DNA from: Bacteroidales bacterium
GTDB lineage: Bacteria; Bacteroidota; Bacteroidia; Bacteroidales; Bacteroidaceae
Direction: 5' to 3'
Length of the DNA: 64,000 bases
Assembly (NCBI GenBank): GCA_022772475.1
Contig: JALEZQ010000064.1
Span: 33,419 to 97,418, forward strand
Translations under genes and position numbers: made by a program
The notes under the pieces: model-generated
Database searches by the model: none
Seen by the model: only the letters and a program-made list of their open reading frames with translations
What the model was told of the DNA's origin: nothing
Shown: piece after piece, positions 44,683 to 53,778 of the stretch
How positions within the stretch are numbered: position 1 is the first letter of the stretch
How the letters are laid out: the number at the start of each line of letters is the position of its first letter

Positions 44683-45261
44683 TTATTCTTCTGCGGTTTC
44701 CTTATACTTCTCGCCAAAGCGGCGGAGGTCTTCCACCAAATCCTTGTAGGCGTCCATCTTTTCGGGGGCGGCATTGGCGGGCATACCGCGGTGCGTACAG
44801 CGCAGCATGCGCATCCGGTGACCATCGACGTTGACATAGACGTATTCGCTGTCGAGGCCTTTGTAGAGCAGTTTGTGGCTGCGCACCAGGCCGGTACCAT
44901 CGGCGGTGGGCATGCCGCGCGCCTTCATGATGAACGACGGACTGCCCACGGGCAGGCCGCTACGGCAGAAGAAGCGGTAGCCCTCGGCGTAGAGGACGTG
45001 GGCTATCTCCTCACGGGTCAGGATGATGCCACACGCCTGGCGCAGCGTCGTGCGCAGGGTGGTGGCGACATAGCATATCTCGTTGCCACTGTTGCGGTGG
45101 TTGTTGTTGACAGGGGGCAGCAACGTGGCGAGCAGATCGTGCAGGCAAGCCACTTCGCGTGCCTTGCACTTTAGGCCGTGGACGACGCTCCAGTCGGCCT
45201 CTGTGAAAACGTCTGTGGGAACGCGGCCCGCGGGGGCCAGGTTTAACAGGGGGTCTGTCAT
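44683..45261 (-). CDS. Hypothetical protein, 192 residues
   Basis: A 192-residue soluble protein with no signal peptide. It has a hydrophobic helix region around LLATLLPPVN, a possible nucleic-acid-binding central part (TTLRTTLRQACGIILTREEIAHVLYAEGYRFF) resembling a winged-helix, and a C-terminal half rich in Met, Arg and Lys. Codon use is normal for the core region. I do not recognise a family. It ends at the large hairpin and has the 165-base gap 45262-45426 upstream, where I see no promoter or gene. Confidence 0.65.
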   Translation of the reverse strand: MTDPLLNLAPAGRVPTDVFTEADWSVVHGLKCKAREVACLHDLLATLLPPVNNNHRNSGNEICYVATTLRTTLRQACGIILTREEIAHVLYAEGYRFFCRSGLPVGSPSFIMKARGMPTADGTGLVRSHKLLYKGLDSEYVYVNVDGHRMRMLRCTHRGMPANAAPEKMDAYKDLVEDLRRFGEKYKETAEE

Positions 45262-45426
45262 CTGTCTGCTTATTGTGCTTAGGTTCGTGTCATATACTTC
45301 TGTGCCGCGCGCTCCCCTGCGTCTGCGCCTTTGGAAGGGGGCACAGGCGCAGGGAGTGTGCTGACAAAGGTTTAGGAAAAAAGGGGGAGAGTGTCACAGC
45401 GCCGCGGCGCGGTGTGCCGGCTGCCG

Positions 45427-47484
45427 TCAGAAGGGCGCCTTCGGGCAGTGGGGCAGCGTGCGGTAGTCGCGGCTGTAGCGCAGCATCTGGGCATCGTAGG
45501 CTTCGCCGTAGGTCAGACGCACGTCGGTGATATGTCCCTCGGCGTCGCGCACGGCCTCATAGACGGGGTTGATGAAGCCCTTGTAGGGCGAGAGGTGCAG
45601 GCGCTCGTAGCGCTCGAGAATCTCCTTGTGCAGGGTGGCATCCACCTTGACGCCATAGTCCTCGACGAGGCGGCGTGCGGCCTCAAATTCGCCCTCGCTC
45701 TTGATGCGCTGCACCTCGGAGAGCAGTTGGCCGAAGAGGCCGCGCAGGGCGTCGTAGTCGTTGATGCGCACGTAGGTCTTGCCCTTGCGCTTGACGAGCT
45801 GCACGACGTTGTCTTTCTGTCCTTTCTCATATACCCAGCGGGCAATGAGGGCGCGGTTGCGCATGTGGGCTTCTTCGATGTTGGCGCCCGGACGGATGCG
45901 CACGAGCTGGGTGAGCAGGCCGTTCATCATGTAGGTGTAGTACTGGCTCTTGTAGGCCTCGGCATCGGGCGTGAGGCCCAGTTCCACCAGTTTGGCGTCG
46001 GGCAGGTAATAGAGGCCGAAGAGGTCGGCGCGTGCCTCCTCGATGGTCGAGCCGTAGGCGCGCAGGGTGTCGGGGTCGGTGTCCGGCAGAAGTTTGCCGC
46101 TGCCGTGTCCGAGGCATTCATGGAGGTCAGTGTGCAGGTCGTCGCAGATGTCGCCGTAGCGGCTGATGAGGCTGCGCGTGGCGTCGTCGATGACAAACTC
46201 GCGGTCCATGCCGCTGCCATGTGCGGCTTTGGCGTAGGCGCCGGTGAGGTTGCCGATGGTGACGCTCTTCGAGCCGTGCTCGCGGCGCACCCAGTCGGAG
46301 TTGGGCAGGTTGATGCCGATGGCCGTCGAGGGGTAGAGGTCGCCGCCGAGGATGGCCGCGGTGATGACCTTGGCCGATACGCCGCGCACCTTCTCCTTCT
46401 TGAAGCGGTCATCGACGGGCGAATGGTCCTCAAACCACTGGGCGTTGGCCGAGAGTTTCTCGGTGCGCTCGGTGGCCGCCAGGTCCTTGAAGTTGACGAT
46501 GCTCTCCCACGACGCCTTCAGACCGAGGGGGTCGCCGTAGGTTTCGGTGAAGCCGATATTGAAGTCGATGCGGCTCTCGGTGTCCTTGAGCCAGTTGATG
46601 GAATAGCGGTCGAAGAGGCGCAGGTCGCCCGTGCGGTAGAAGGCCACGAGCAGGTCGATGGTGCGCTGCTGCTGCGGCGTGTCGGCATAGGGGCGTGCCT
46701 TCTCCAGGTTGTCCACGATGCGGTCGATGGCCTCGCCGTAGAGTCCGCCCGAGCGCCACACCTGCTCGAAGAGCATGCCGTCGGCATCGCGCTCCAGACG
46801 GCTGTTCATGCCCGTCATGACGGGTGTGGGGTCGAGGGGCGCCTTGCGTTGGGCATAGAAGGCCTCGGCTTCGGCCTGCGTGATGCCCGGGGCGTAGTAG
46901 TTGGCTGCCGAGGTGGCCACCAGGTCGTCGCCATCGCGCTGGTTGACGCGCATGGGCATGACGGCGGGGTCGAACATGACGGGGAAGAGTTCGTCGCAGA
47001 GGGCCTGCACCGTCTGTCCCTTCTCCAGCGGCAGGGCTTCGGCGGGCACGGCGGCGAGGGCGGCGCGGAGGTCGTCAGCGCTGAACTCGGGGAGGAATTT
47101 CTCGCAGCCGTAGTGGTGGTGTATGCCCGACGAGAACCACACGCGCTTGAGGTAGGTGGTCAGCGCGGTGAAGAAGGCGCTCCGGCGGTCGCCCCGGTAG
47201 TGGGTATAGACGGCCTCGAGCAGGCGCACGATGCGCAGGTTGTAGCGGCCGTTCTGGTCGAAGAGGATGTCGCGGCCGGAGAGGGCGGCTTCCTGCAGGT
47301 AGTAGATAAAGGTCTTCTCGCGCAGCGACAGACGCTCGAAGCCGTCAACGCGGTAGCGAAGCATCTGGATGTCGGCAAACTGCTCGTCGGTGTAGCGGAA
47401 GCCGTCGTCGGCCGTGGCGCTCTGAGCGTCGGCCAGCGTGGGGGCAGCCATGCACAGGGCTGCGGTAATCAGGGTCTTTTTCAT
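45427..47484 (-). CDS. Dipeptidyl peptidase III (M49)
   Basis: A 685-residue zinc peptidase with a signal peptide (about 1-20, ending ALADAQ). The zinc motif is HECLGH at 455-460, the Bacteroidota variant of HELLGH, with the third ligand Glu in EEARADLFGLYY. The enzyme removes dipeptides from the N-terminus of short peptides in the periplasm. Homologues are sometimes misannotated as dihydrofolate reductase; no folate motif exists here. It is the last gene of the leftward run rsmG, MBL, DPP III. Confidence 0.9.
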   Translation of the reverse strand: MKKTLITAALCMAAPTLADAQSATADDGFRYTDEQFADIQMLRYRVDGFERLSLREKTFIYYLQEAALSGRDILFDQNGRYNLRIVRLLEAVYTHYRGDRRSAFFTALTTYLKRVWFSSGIHHHYGCEKFLPEFSADDLRAALAAVPAEALPLEKGQTVQALCDELFPVMFDPAVMPMRVNQRDGDDLVATSAANYYAPGITQAEAEAFYAQRKAPLDPTPVMTGMNSRLERDADGMLFEQVWRSGGLYGEAIDRIVDNLEKARPYADTPQQQRTIDLLVAFYRTGDLRLFDRYSINWLKDTESRIDFNIGFTETYGDPLGLKASWESIVNFKDLAATERTEKLSANAQWFEDHSPVDDRFKKEKVRGVSAKVITAAILGGDLYPSTAIGINLPNSDWVRREHGSKSVTIGNLTGAYAKAAHGSGMDREFVIDDATRSLISRYGDICDDLHTDLHECLGHGSGKLLPDTDPDTLRAYGSTIEEARADLFGLYYLPDAKLVELGLTPDAEAYKSQYYTYMMNGLLTQLVRIRPGANIEEAHMRNRALIARWVYEKGQKDNVVQLVKRKGKTYVRINDYDALRGLFGQLLSEVQRIKSEGEFEAARRLVEDYGVKVDATLHKEILERYERLHLSPYKGFINPVYEAVRDAEGHITDVRLTYGEAYDAQMLRYSRDYRTLPHCPKAPF

Positions 47485-47507
47485 CAGAAGTTCGTGGGGA
47501 TAATGTG

Positions 47508-48149
47508 TTATCTCAAGTGGCGGTTATATCTTTTCTCTCGGCCTACGGTGGTGGCGTCGCCGTGTCCGGGCAGCACCGTGACGTCCTCGGGCAGGGTGAG
47601 CACCTTGCGTTGCAGCACGCTGACGAGGGTATCCTCGTCGCCGCCGGGGAGGTCGCAGCGGCCTATCTCGCCGTCGAAGAGGCTGTCGCCGCTCAGCAGG
47701 ACGCCCTCGCTCTCTTCATAGAAGCATACGCCGCCGGGCGTATGACCGGGCGTGGCGATGACGCGCAGCCGCAGGGTGCCCACGGCGATGACGTCGCCTT
47801 CGGCAAAGGGTGCGCCGGGTGTGGGCAGGAGCAGGGGGAAGTCGCGGTGCAGGAACATGCGCATCTGCTCGGCCGCTGCGGCATAGGTGGCCTGCTCGTC
47901 GGTGGAGAGGCGCGGCAGGAGACCGTAGGTGGTGTGGACGAAGTCGGCCCCGAAGACGTGGTCGAAGTGGCCGTGGGTATAGAGGTTCTCCACGAGGGTC
48001 AGGCCGTGGTCGCTGACGTAGCGGGCGATGGCCTGCTTCTCTTCGGGGAAGTAGGCGCCGCAGTCGATGATGGCGGCCTGTCCGTGGTCGTCGCTCACGA
48101 TGTAGCAGTTCTCCTCAATGAAGTTGCAAATGAAGCGCTGTATGGTCAT
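47508..48149 (-). CDS. MBL-fold metallo-hydrolase (glyoxalase II-like)
   Basis: A 213-residue metallo-beta-lactamase-fold protein, started at MTIQRFICNFIEENCY. The zinc ligands are His, His, Asp and His in YTHGHFDHVFG, then His in PGHTPGG, Asp in SGDSLFDGEIG and His in LPGHGDATTV. Its length and GHTPGG motif fit hydroxyacylglutathione hydrolase-like proteins. The substrate, a thioester, is not known. The frame to 48215 is rejected as it adds a Pro-rich leader overlapping rsmG. Confidence 0.88.
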   Translation of the reverse strand: MTIQRFICNFIEENCYIVSDDHGQAAIIDCGAYFPEEKQAIARYVSDHGLTLVENLYTHGHFDHVFGADFVHTTYGLLPRLSTDEQATYAAAAEQMRMFLHRDFPLLLPTPGAPFAEGDVIAVGTLRLRVIATPGHTPGGVCFYEESEGVLLSGDSLFDGEIGRCDLPGGDEDTLVSVLQRKVLTLPEDVTVLPGHGDATTVGREKRYNRHLR

Positions 48150-48202
48150 GGCTTGTGCGTAGGTTGAATTTCTTTTAAGAAAAGGCGTGGGCGGCGTGGG
48201 CG

Positions 48203-48832
48203 TCAGGGGCAGCACACATAGACCACCTTCTTCGTTTCAAAGAAGGGGTCGTCGAAGACCGAGGCCAGGTCCCACGTCTCGGCCTGCTTCTTGAAGGGCA
48301 GCAGTTCGGCGTGGAGGTCGCCGCCCTTGAGGCATATCAGGCCGTTGGGCAGGGCGTTCTGCCCGCCCTTTTGTATATTCTTGCGCACCAGGCGCATCAG
48401 TTCGTCGGTCTGCATCACGGCGCGCGACACGACGAAGTCGTACTTTCCCTTCTCCTCGATGACATTGCGGTGGACGGCCACGGCGTTCTTCAGGCCGATG
48501 GCGTCGATGACGGCCTGCGCCACGCGAATCTTCTTGCCTATGCTGTCGAGCAGGGTAAACTGCACCTCGGGGAAGAGGATGGCCAGGGGGATGCCCGGAA
48601 AGCCGCCGCCCGTGCCGATATCCATCACGGTGGTGCCCGGGCGGAAGGAGATGACCTTGGCTATGCCCAGACTGTGCAGGACGTGGTGCAGGTAGAGGTT
48701 GTCGATGTCCTTGCGCGAGATGACGTTGATCTTGGCGTTCCACTCGCGGTAGAGGGCGCCGAGCTGTTCCATCTGCGCCTTCTGCTCAGCGCTGAGGTCG
48801 GGAAAGTATCTGTAGATTTGGTCTGCGGTCAT
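48203..48832 (-). CDS. rsmG: 16S rRNA (guanine-N7) methyltransferase
   Basis: A 209-residue RsmG. The SAM-binding motif is VMDIGTGGGFPGIPLA, and VSRAVMQT and the RKNIQKGG segment fit the family. It methylates G527 of 16S rRNA. Its length is normal. It lies 54 bases upstream of the MBL gene in the same direction and follows the nitrilase gene, so these may share one transcript. Confidence 0.93.
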   Translation of the reverse strand: MTADQIYRYFPDLSAEQKAQMEQLGALYREWNAKINVISRKDIDNLYLHHVLHSLGIAKVISFRPGTTVMDIGTGGGFPGIPLAILFPEVQFTLLDSIGKKIRVAQAVIDAIGLKNAVAVHRNVIEEKGKYDFVVSRAVMQTDELMRLVRKNIQKGGQNALPNGLICLKGGDLHAELLPFKKQAETWDLASVFDDPFFETKKVVYVCCP

Positions 48833-48945
48833 GGGGATGGTGGGGGATATGGTGGGGGAATTGGGGAAAGGGCGAGGGGGGAATTGGGGAAAGGATGGGA
48901 GGGCTTAGGCGCCGCCGGCGTCAGCCCAAAGTGAAGGCGTCGGCA

Positions 48946-49758
48946 TCAGCCCAGGGTGAAGGCGTCGGCGTCAGCAAGGACGGCAAACTTGCTGCGGAAG
49001 GCCGTGAGGCGCTCCATGTCTATCCGGGCGCTGACGACGGCTTCGGGCTCGGGAGCGCCATCGCCGAGGCGGGCCACGGCGGCCACGTCGCGACCATAGG
49101 CATCGACCACGACGGTGCCGCCATCGTAGGCGCAGAGGGGGTCGTTACCCGTGCGGTTGACGGCGCAGACGTAACACTGGTTTTCGATGGCGCGGGCACG
49201 GACCAGGGTGTCCCAGGCGCGGCGTCGGCTGGCGGGCCAGTTGGCCACATAGACCAGCACATCATAGTCGCCGCGGTTGCGGGCGAAGACGGGGAAGCGC
49301 AGGTCGTAGCATATCTGCCACATGAAGCGCACGCCGTCGATGGTCACCACCGTGCGGCTGTGGCCGGGGCGGTAGTGGGCGGGCTCGCCGCCGTAGGTGA
49401 AGAGGTGCACCTTGTCGTAGGTGGCGCAAAGGCCCTCGGGCCCGGCCACCACCAGACGGTTGACGGCTTGCGGGGCATCGGCGGCGGTCTGCGGGGCAGC
49501 GTCGGTCTCGGCGGCTATGGGCAGCGAGCCGGCGATATAGACGCCGCGGCGGCGGGCCTCGGCCTCCATCCACGTCAGGGCGTGGCGGCCTTGCTCGAGA
49601 GTGTGGGCATCGGGCTGCGTGTTGAAACCTGTGGCCCACATTTCGGGCAGCACATACAGGCGGGCGCCGGGGTGACGGTCCATGAGGGCTGCCACGCGGC
49701 GGATATTGGCGTCGGCGTCGCCCCAGACAATGTCGGTCTGCAGCAGGGCTATTTCCAT
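48946..49758 (-). CDS. Carbon-nitrogen hydrolase (nitrilase family, omega-amidase-like)
   Basis: A 270-residue nitrilase-superfamily protein. Its catalytic triad is Glu in LPEMWATGF, Lys in YDKVHLF and Cys in QICYDLRFP. It resembles YafV omega-amidases, which hydrolyse 2-oxoglutaramate-type amides. The ATG at 49758 overlaps the 3' end of the YgiQ gene by 10 bases, so it is coupled; a longer frame to 50082 is the shadow of YgiQ. An Ala/Pro/Thr-rich insert lies at about 95-105. Confidence 0.88.
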   Translation of the reverse strand: MEIALLQTDIVWGDADANIRRVAALMDRHPGARLYVLPEMWATGFNTQPDAHTLEQGRHALTWMEAEARRRGVYIAGSLPIAAETDAAPQTAADAPQAVNRLVVAGPEGLCATYDKVHLFTYGGEPAHYRPGHSRTVVTIDGVRFMWQICYDLRFPVFARNRGDYDVLVYVANWPASRRRAWDTLVRARAIENQCYVCAVNRTGNDPLCAYDGGTVVVDAYGRDVAAVARLGDGAPEPEAVVSARIDMERLTAFRSKFAVLADADAFTLG

Positions 49759-51767
49759 CGTTTCGGTTTTTTCTGAGGTGTGGCGGCCGGACGGCCGGCG
49801 GCATTCTGGCGGGCGGCGGCGTTTTTTTGGCGGCCGCCGGCGGGCGTGGCGGGACGACCATTGCCATGGCCGTTGCCGCGCGGGCTGTCGCCATGGCCGG
49901 CAGTGCCCCCGAACAGGCGGGGGATGAGGTCGGCGCGGCCCATGCGGCGCAGTTCGGCCATGATGGGGCCACGCTCTTCGGGCTTGTACCAGAAGAAGAA
50001 CATGCGCTGGCGCTGCTTCTCCTCGTCGGTGCGGGCGGAGAACACGGGGGCCAGGGTGTAGGGGTGGTAGCCGCTGTACCACGCGTCGGTGGCCAGGGTC
50101 ATAGGCGTGGGGGTGAAGTCCTGCACCTGCTCCAGACGGAAGTCCATATCCTTCGTCTCGACGGCGAGCATGGCCATGTCTTCGGCCGTACAGCCGGGAT
50201 GGGACGAGATGAAATAGGGGATGACCTGCTGGCGCAGACCGGCCTCGCGACAGATGCGGTCGAAGTGGGCCTTGAAGGTGTGGAACAGGGCGAAGGGGGG
50301 CTTGCGCATCAGGCGCAGCACGTCGGGGGCGGTGTGCTCGGGGGCCACCTTCAGACGGCCCGACACGTGGTTGACGATGAGTTCGCGCATATAGGCTTGG
50401 GCGGCCTTCTGCAGCGCGGGGTCTTTATAGGGGTGGAGCAGCAGGTCGTAGCGCACGCCGCTGCCAATGAAACTCTTCTTGATGCCGGGCAAGGCATCGA
50501 CGGCGCGGTAGATGTCGAGCAGGGGCCGGTGGTCGGCGTCGAGGTTGGGACAGACGGTGGGGGCCAGGCACGAGGGCTTGCGACATACGGCGCAAAGACT
50601 GGCGTCGCGGCCGTGCATGCCGTACATATTGGCCGACGGACCGCCCAGGTCGGAGAGATAGCCCTTGAAGTCGGGCATGGCGATGACCTGCTTCACCTCG
50701 GCCAGGATGCTCTCTTTGGAACGGCTGGAGATGAACTTGCCCTGGTGGGCGGAGATGGTGCAGAAGGCGCAGCCGCCGAAACACCCGCGATGCAGGTTGA
50801 CGGAGAAGCGGATCATCTCGAAGGCCGGTATGCGCTTGCCGCGGTATTTGGGATGGGGCAGCCGCGTATAGGGGAAACTGAACGAGCGGTCTATCTCGGC
50901 CGTGGTCATGGGCGGGAAGGGGGGATGGACAACGGTCCAACGGTCGCCCACACGCTGCAGCAGGCGCTGGGGGTGCAAGCGGTTGCTCTCCTCCTCGATA
51001 TGGCGGAAGTTGGCGGCGTATTTCTTGCGGTCGGCCAGGCAGTCTTCGTGACTGTTCAGCACGATGTCGTCGTCGCAGATGCCGCCGGGGATGTCGGCTT
51101 CGCGCTCGAGCACGACGGTCTGGCGCACGGGCTTGCGGCGCACGGCCTTTCGGAAGGTCTGCACGGTGCAGCGGCCCGTGGCATCGAGCCCCTCGCTGTC
51201 GATGAGGCGCAGCAGGGCCGCCATGGGCAGTTCGCCCATGCCGTAGATGACCATGTCGGCCCCGGCGTCGCTCAGTATGCCGGGGCGCAGGCGCTGCTGG
51301 ATATAGTCGTAGTGGGTCAGACGACGCAGCGATGCCTCGATGCCGCCGAGCACCACGGGGACATCGGGCCAGAGCTGCTTGAGAATCTGCGTATAGACGA
51401 TGGTGGGATATTCGGGCCGCTGGTCGTGGCGCCCGTCGGGACTGTAGGCGTCCTCAGAACGCAGGCGGCGGGCGGCGGTATATTTGTTCACCATCGAGTC
51501 CATCGCTCCCGGCGCGACGGCAAAGAACAGGCGCGGACGCCCCAACTTCTTGAAGTCGCGGTAGTCGCCATGCCACGAGGGCTGCGGCACGATGGCGATG
51601 CGGTAGCCCTCGGCCTCGATCAGGCGGCCGATGACGGCAGCGCCGAACGAGGGGTGATCGACGTAGGCATCGGCTGAGAAGAGGATGACGTCGGCCTCGT
51701 CCCATCCGCGCAGGTCCATCTCTTTGCGCGTGACGGGAAGCCAGTCGGTGAGTTGCAGTTCGGGCAT
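49749..51767 (-). CDS. ygiQ: YgiQ-family radical SAM protein
   Basis: A 672-residue radical SAM protein. The cluster motif is Cys329-x3-Cys333-x2-Cys336 (CFGGCAFC), preceded by a B12-binding-like N-terminal fold with DVILFSADAYVDHPSFG. YgiQ proteins are conserved, but their substrate is not known. A C-terminal tail (about 610-672) is rich in Gly, Asn, Arg and Ala (for example GHGDSPRGNGHGNGRP) and looks disordered. Its end overlaps the nitrilase gene. Confidence 0.9.
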   Translation of the reverse strand: MPELQLTDWLPVTRKEMDLRGWDEADVILFSADAYVDHPSFGAAVIGRLIEAEGYRIAIVPQPSWHGDYRDFKKLGRPRLFFAVAPGAMDSMVNKYTAARRLRSEDAYSPDGRHDQRPEYPTIVYTQILKQLWPDVPVVLGGIEASLRRLTHYDYIQQRLRPGILSDAGADMVIYGMGELPMAALLRLIDSEGLDATGRCTVQTFRKAVRRKPVRQTVVLEREADIPGGICDDDIVLNSHEDCLADRKKYAANFRHIEEESNRLHPQRLLQRVGDRWTVVHPPFPPMTTAEIDRSFSFPYTRLPHPKYRGKRIPAFEMIRFSVNLHRGCFGGCAFCTISAHQGKFISSRSKESILAEVKQVIAMPDFKGYLSDLGGPSANMYGMHGRDASLCAVCRKPSCLAPTVCPNLDADHRPLLDIYRAVDALPGIKKSFIGSGVRYDLLLHPYKDPALQKAAQAYMRELIVNHVSGRLKVAPEHTAPDVLRLMRKPPFALFHTFKAHFDRICREAGLRQQVIPYFISSHPGCTAEDMAMLAVETKDMDFRLEQVQDFTPTPMTLATDAWYSGYHPYTLAPVFSARTDEEKQRQRMFFFWYKPEERGPIMAELRRMGRADLIPRLFGGTAGHGDSPRGNGHGNGRPATPAGGRQKNAAARQNAAGRPAATPQKKPKRWK

Positions 51768-51820
51768 AACGGGGGATGACAGGAGAAGGGAGGAGGGGGA
51801 ATAAAAGGGTCTTGCGCGGC

Positions 51821-52177
51821 TCAGGCTTCGGCGGCTTCGGCAGCTTCGGCGGCTTCGGCGGCTTCGGCAGCATCGGCCGGCGCCAGACTGTCCTTCTGCT
51901 TGTTGTAGAGGGCGATGAGGTTGCGCAGGCCGTAGGCTTTCATCTTATCGTGGTAGATGACGTCGATACAGAGGTCGAGCAGGTCCTTGCTGTCTTCGCT
52001 GCTGTGGGCGATGAGGGCGCGGATGGTCATCTTGAGTTTGTCGAGCACGGTTTCGTCCACGATGCCCGTCGAACCGACGAGGCCGTCAAACAGACTGTAT
52101 TTCTTTATCGTGCTGAGGTTCTCGGCGGTAATCTGCAGGTGTCGCGTGCCGCTCTCGTTGAGTTGGATGTCGAACAT
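51821..52177 (-). CDS. Small hypothetical protein with an Ala-Glu repeat tail
   Basis: A 118-residue protein started at MFDIQLNES (ATG at 52177), preceded by a good promoter. Residues 1-95 form a helical domain with no known motif. The last ~20 residues are AEAAEAAEA repeats encoded by a 9-base tandem repeat. The tail length could vary by slippage in multiples of three residues. I do not recognise the family. It lies 53 bases upstream of the YgiQ gene. Confidence 0.75.
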   Translation of the reverse strand: MFDIQLNESGTRHLQITAENLSTIKKYSLFDGLVGSTGIVDETVLDKLKMTIRALIAHSSEDSKDLLDLCIDVIYHDKMKAYGLRNLIALYNKQKDSLAPADAAEAAEAAEAAEAAEA

Positions 52178-52255
52178 GGCAATAGAGGGGAAGTGAAAGG
52201 TCTGTGTCTTTGCAAAACGTTTTAGGGCGCCGGCATGCGCCGCTTGCCCGTGGGG

Positions 52256-52263
52256 CAAAAATA
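52256..52263 (-). promoter_or_regulatory. Promoter -7 box of the 118-residue protein gene
   Basis: Leftward TATTTTTG lies 79 bases upstream of the ATG at 52177. The surrounding 52264-52521 stretch holds no gene that I can support. Confidence 0.45.
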
Positions 52264-52521
52264 CAAAAAAATTGGGACCGAGGGCGCGATGGCCCGCCCT
52301 ATTCTTCCCCATGCCCGCGTCCTTTCATGCTTTCCTCTCTACCGAGGCGGCGCCTCCTCACTGCTCCCGCCTCAGTTCTTCATACAAATATACCGGGCCC
52401 AAGTGCCAGTATTTGGTGCTCTCGGGGGATACTCGAATACTCTCGGGGAGTACTTTGCCGTCCAGCCGCATACTATTTTGACCCCGCGTCAGTCATGTAG
52501 CCGCTATACGCCTTCTTCTCT

Positions 52522-52529
52522 TATCTTTG
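52522..52529 (+). promoter_or_regulatory. Possible rightward promoter box
   Basis: TATCTTTG on the plus strand, followed 14 bases later by the 16-bp hairpin. No rightward gene follows, so a short RNA or chance are the options. Confidence 0.25.
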
Positions 52530-52542
52530 GTCCCTTACGACA

Positions 52543-52583
52543 ACACCTGCCGGCCGCGCTATGATGTCGCGGCCGGCAGGTGT
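52543..52583. terminator. Terminator of asnA
   Basis: ACACCTGCCGGCCGCG and CGCGGCCGGCAGGTGT form a perfect 16-bp stem with a 9-base loop, about 50 bases downstream of the leftward asnA stop. No long T-run follows. Confidence 0.7.
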
Positions 52584-52632
52584 GTATGTGAGCGGCTTTT
52601 GCTGTGAGAAGGCGCCTTCGTGGCGCGTGGCG

Positions 52633-53670
52633 TCAGATGAGGGGGATGCCGTGGGCGGCACATTCCTGACGCATGCTGTCGGGCCAGAGGCCGGCCTGTA
52701 TCTCGCCGATGTGGGCCTTGCGCAGGTAGAGCATGCAGAGGCGCGACTGGCCGATACCGCCGCCGACGCTCAGCGGGAGCGAGCCCTCGACAAGGCGGCG
52801 GTGGAAATAGAGATTGAGGCGCTCCTCCTTGCCGCTGTCGTGAAGCTGGCGCAGCAGGGCCTCGCGATCGACGCGGATGCCCATCGACGAGAGTTCGAAC
52901 GAGCGGCCCAGCACGTCGTTCCAGACCATGAGGTCGCCGTTCAGACCGGCCATGCCGGCCTCGTTGACGGTGGAGTAGTCGTCGTAGTCGGGGGCACGCA
53001 GGTCGTGCGGCTGTCCGTCGCCGAGCGGTCCGCCGATGCCGATGATGAAGACGGCGCCGTGCTCGCGGGTGATGCGGTCTTCACGCTCACGCGGCGTGAG
53101 CGTGGGATAGCGGCGGCGCAGTTCTTCGGCATGGATAAAGACCACCTCTTCGGGCAGCGTGGGCTTGAGTTGGGGGAAGCGCTCGCAGACCAAGAACTCC
53201 GTGCGGAGCATGGCGGCATAGATGCAGCGCACGGTGCGCTTGAGGTAGGCCAGGGTGCGGTCGGCGGGGGTGATGACCTTCTCCCAGTCCCACTGGTCGA
53301 CGTAGAGCGAGTGGATGTTGTCCAGTTCCTCGTCGGCGCGGATGGCGTTCATGTCGGTATAGATGCCGTAGCCGGGCTTCACCTCATAGTCGGCCAGCGT
53401 CAGGCGTTTCCATTTGGCCAGCGAGTGGACCACCTCGGCCTGTGCGTCGCCCAGGTCCTTGATGGGGAAGGTGACGGGGCGCTCCTTGCCGCTAAGGTCG
53501 TCGTTGATACCCAGACCGCGCAGCACGAACAGGGGACCCGTCACGCGGCGAAGGCGAAGGCCCGTGGCCAGGTTGTCCTGAAAGAAGTCTTTGATGACTT
53601 TGATACCCTGCTCGGTTTCATACTTGTCGAGCAGGGGGTTGTAGTTTGTGGGGATGATGAGTTGACTCAT
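52633..53670 (-). CDS. asnA: Aspartate-ammonia ligase (asparagine synthetase A)
   Basis: A 345-residue AsnA, started at MSQLIIPTNYNP (ATG at 53670). It shows the class II tRNA-synthetase-like fold motifs (GLRLRRVTGPLFV, YTDMNAIRADEELDN, GGGIGQSRLCML). It makes asparagine from aspartate and ammonia with ATP. A TATCTTTG promoter lies just upstream. It is monocistronic, and terminated by the hairpin at 52543. Confidence 0.94.
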   Translation of the reverse strand: MSQLIIPTNYNPLLDKYETEQGIKVIKDFFQDNLATGLRLRRVTGPLFVLRGLGINDDLSGKERPVTFPIKDLGDAQAEVVHSLAKWKRLTLADYEVKPGYGIYTDMNAIRADEELDNIHSLYVDQWDWEKVITPADRTLAYLKRTVRCIYAAMLRTEFLVCERFPQLKPTLPEEVVFIHAEELRRRYPTLTPREREDRITREHGAVFIIGIGGPLGDGQPHDLRAPDYDDYSTVNEAGMAGLNGDLMVWNDVLGRSFELSSMGIRVDREALLRQLHDSGKEERLNLYFHRRLVEGSLPLSVGGGIGQSRLCMLYLRKAHIGEIQAGLWPDSMRQECAAHGIPLI

Positions 53671-53697
53671 TGTTTCATTCTGCAAATATGAGCGCAA

Positions 53698-53705
53698 AGA
53701 TACGC
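53698..53705 (-). promoter_or_regulatory. Promoter -7 box of asnA
   Basis: Leftward TATCTTTG lies 28 bases from the chosen asnA ATG at 53670 and would exclude the upstream in-frame start at 53697. Confidence 0.65.
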
Positions 53706-53778
53706 CTTTATTTGATAGTACAAAGCCTTTCCCGCTGTTATTTTGCTATTTTCTCAGCATTGACACCTATGCCGGCGC

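Noticed and set aside
45427-47484. Dihydrofolate reductase, a common misannotation of this family
   Set aside because: The length, signal peptide and HECLGH zinc motif show an M49 peptidase.
45391-47721. Plus-strand frame (776 residues) opposite DPP III
   Set aside because: Shadow frame; the minus strand carries the HECLGH peptidase.
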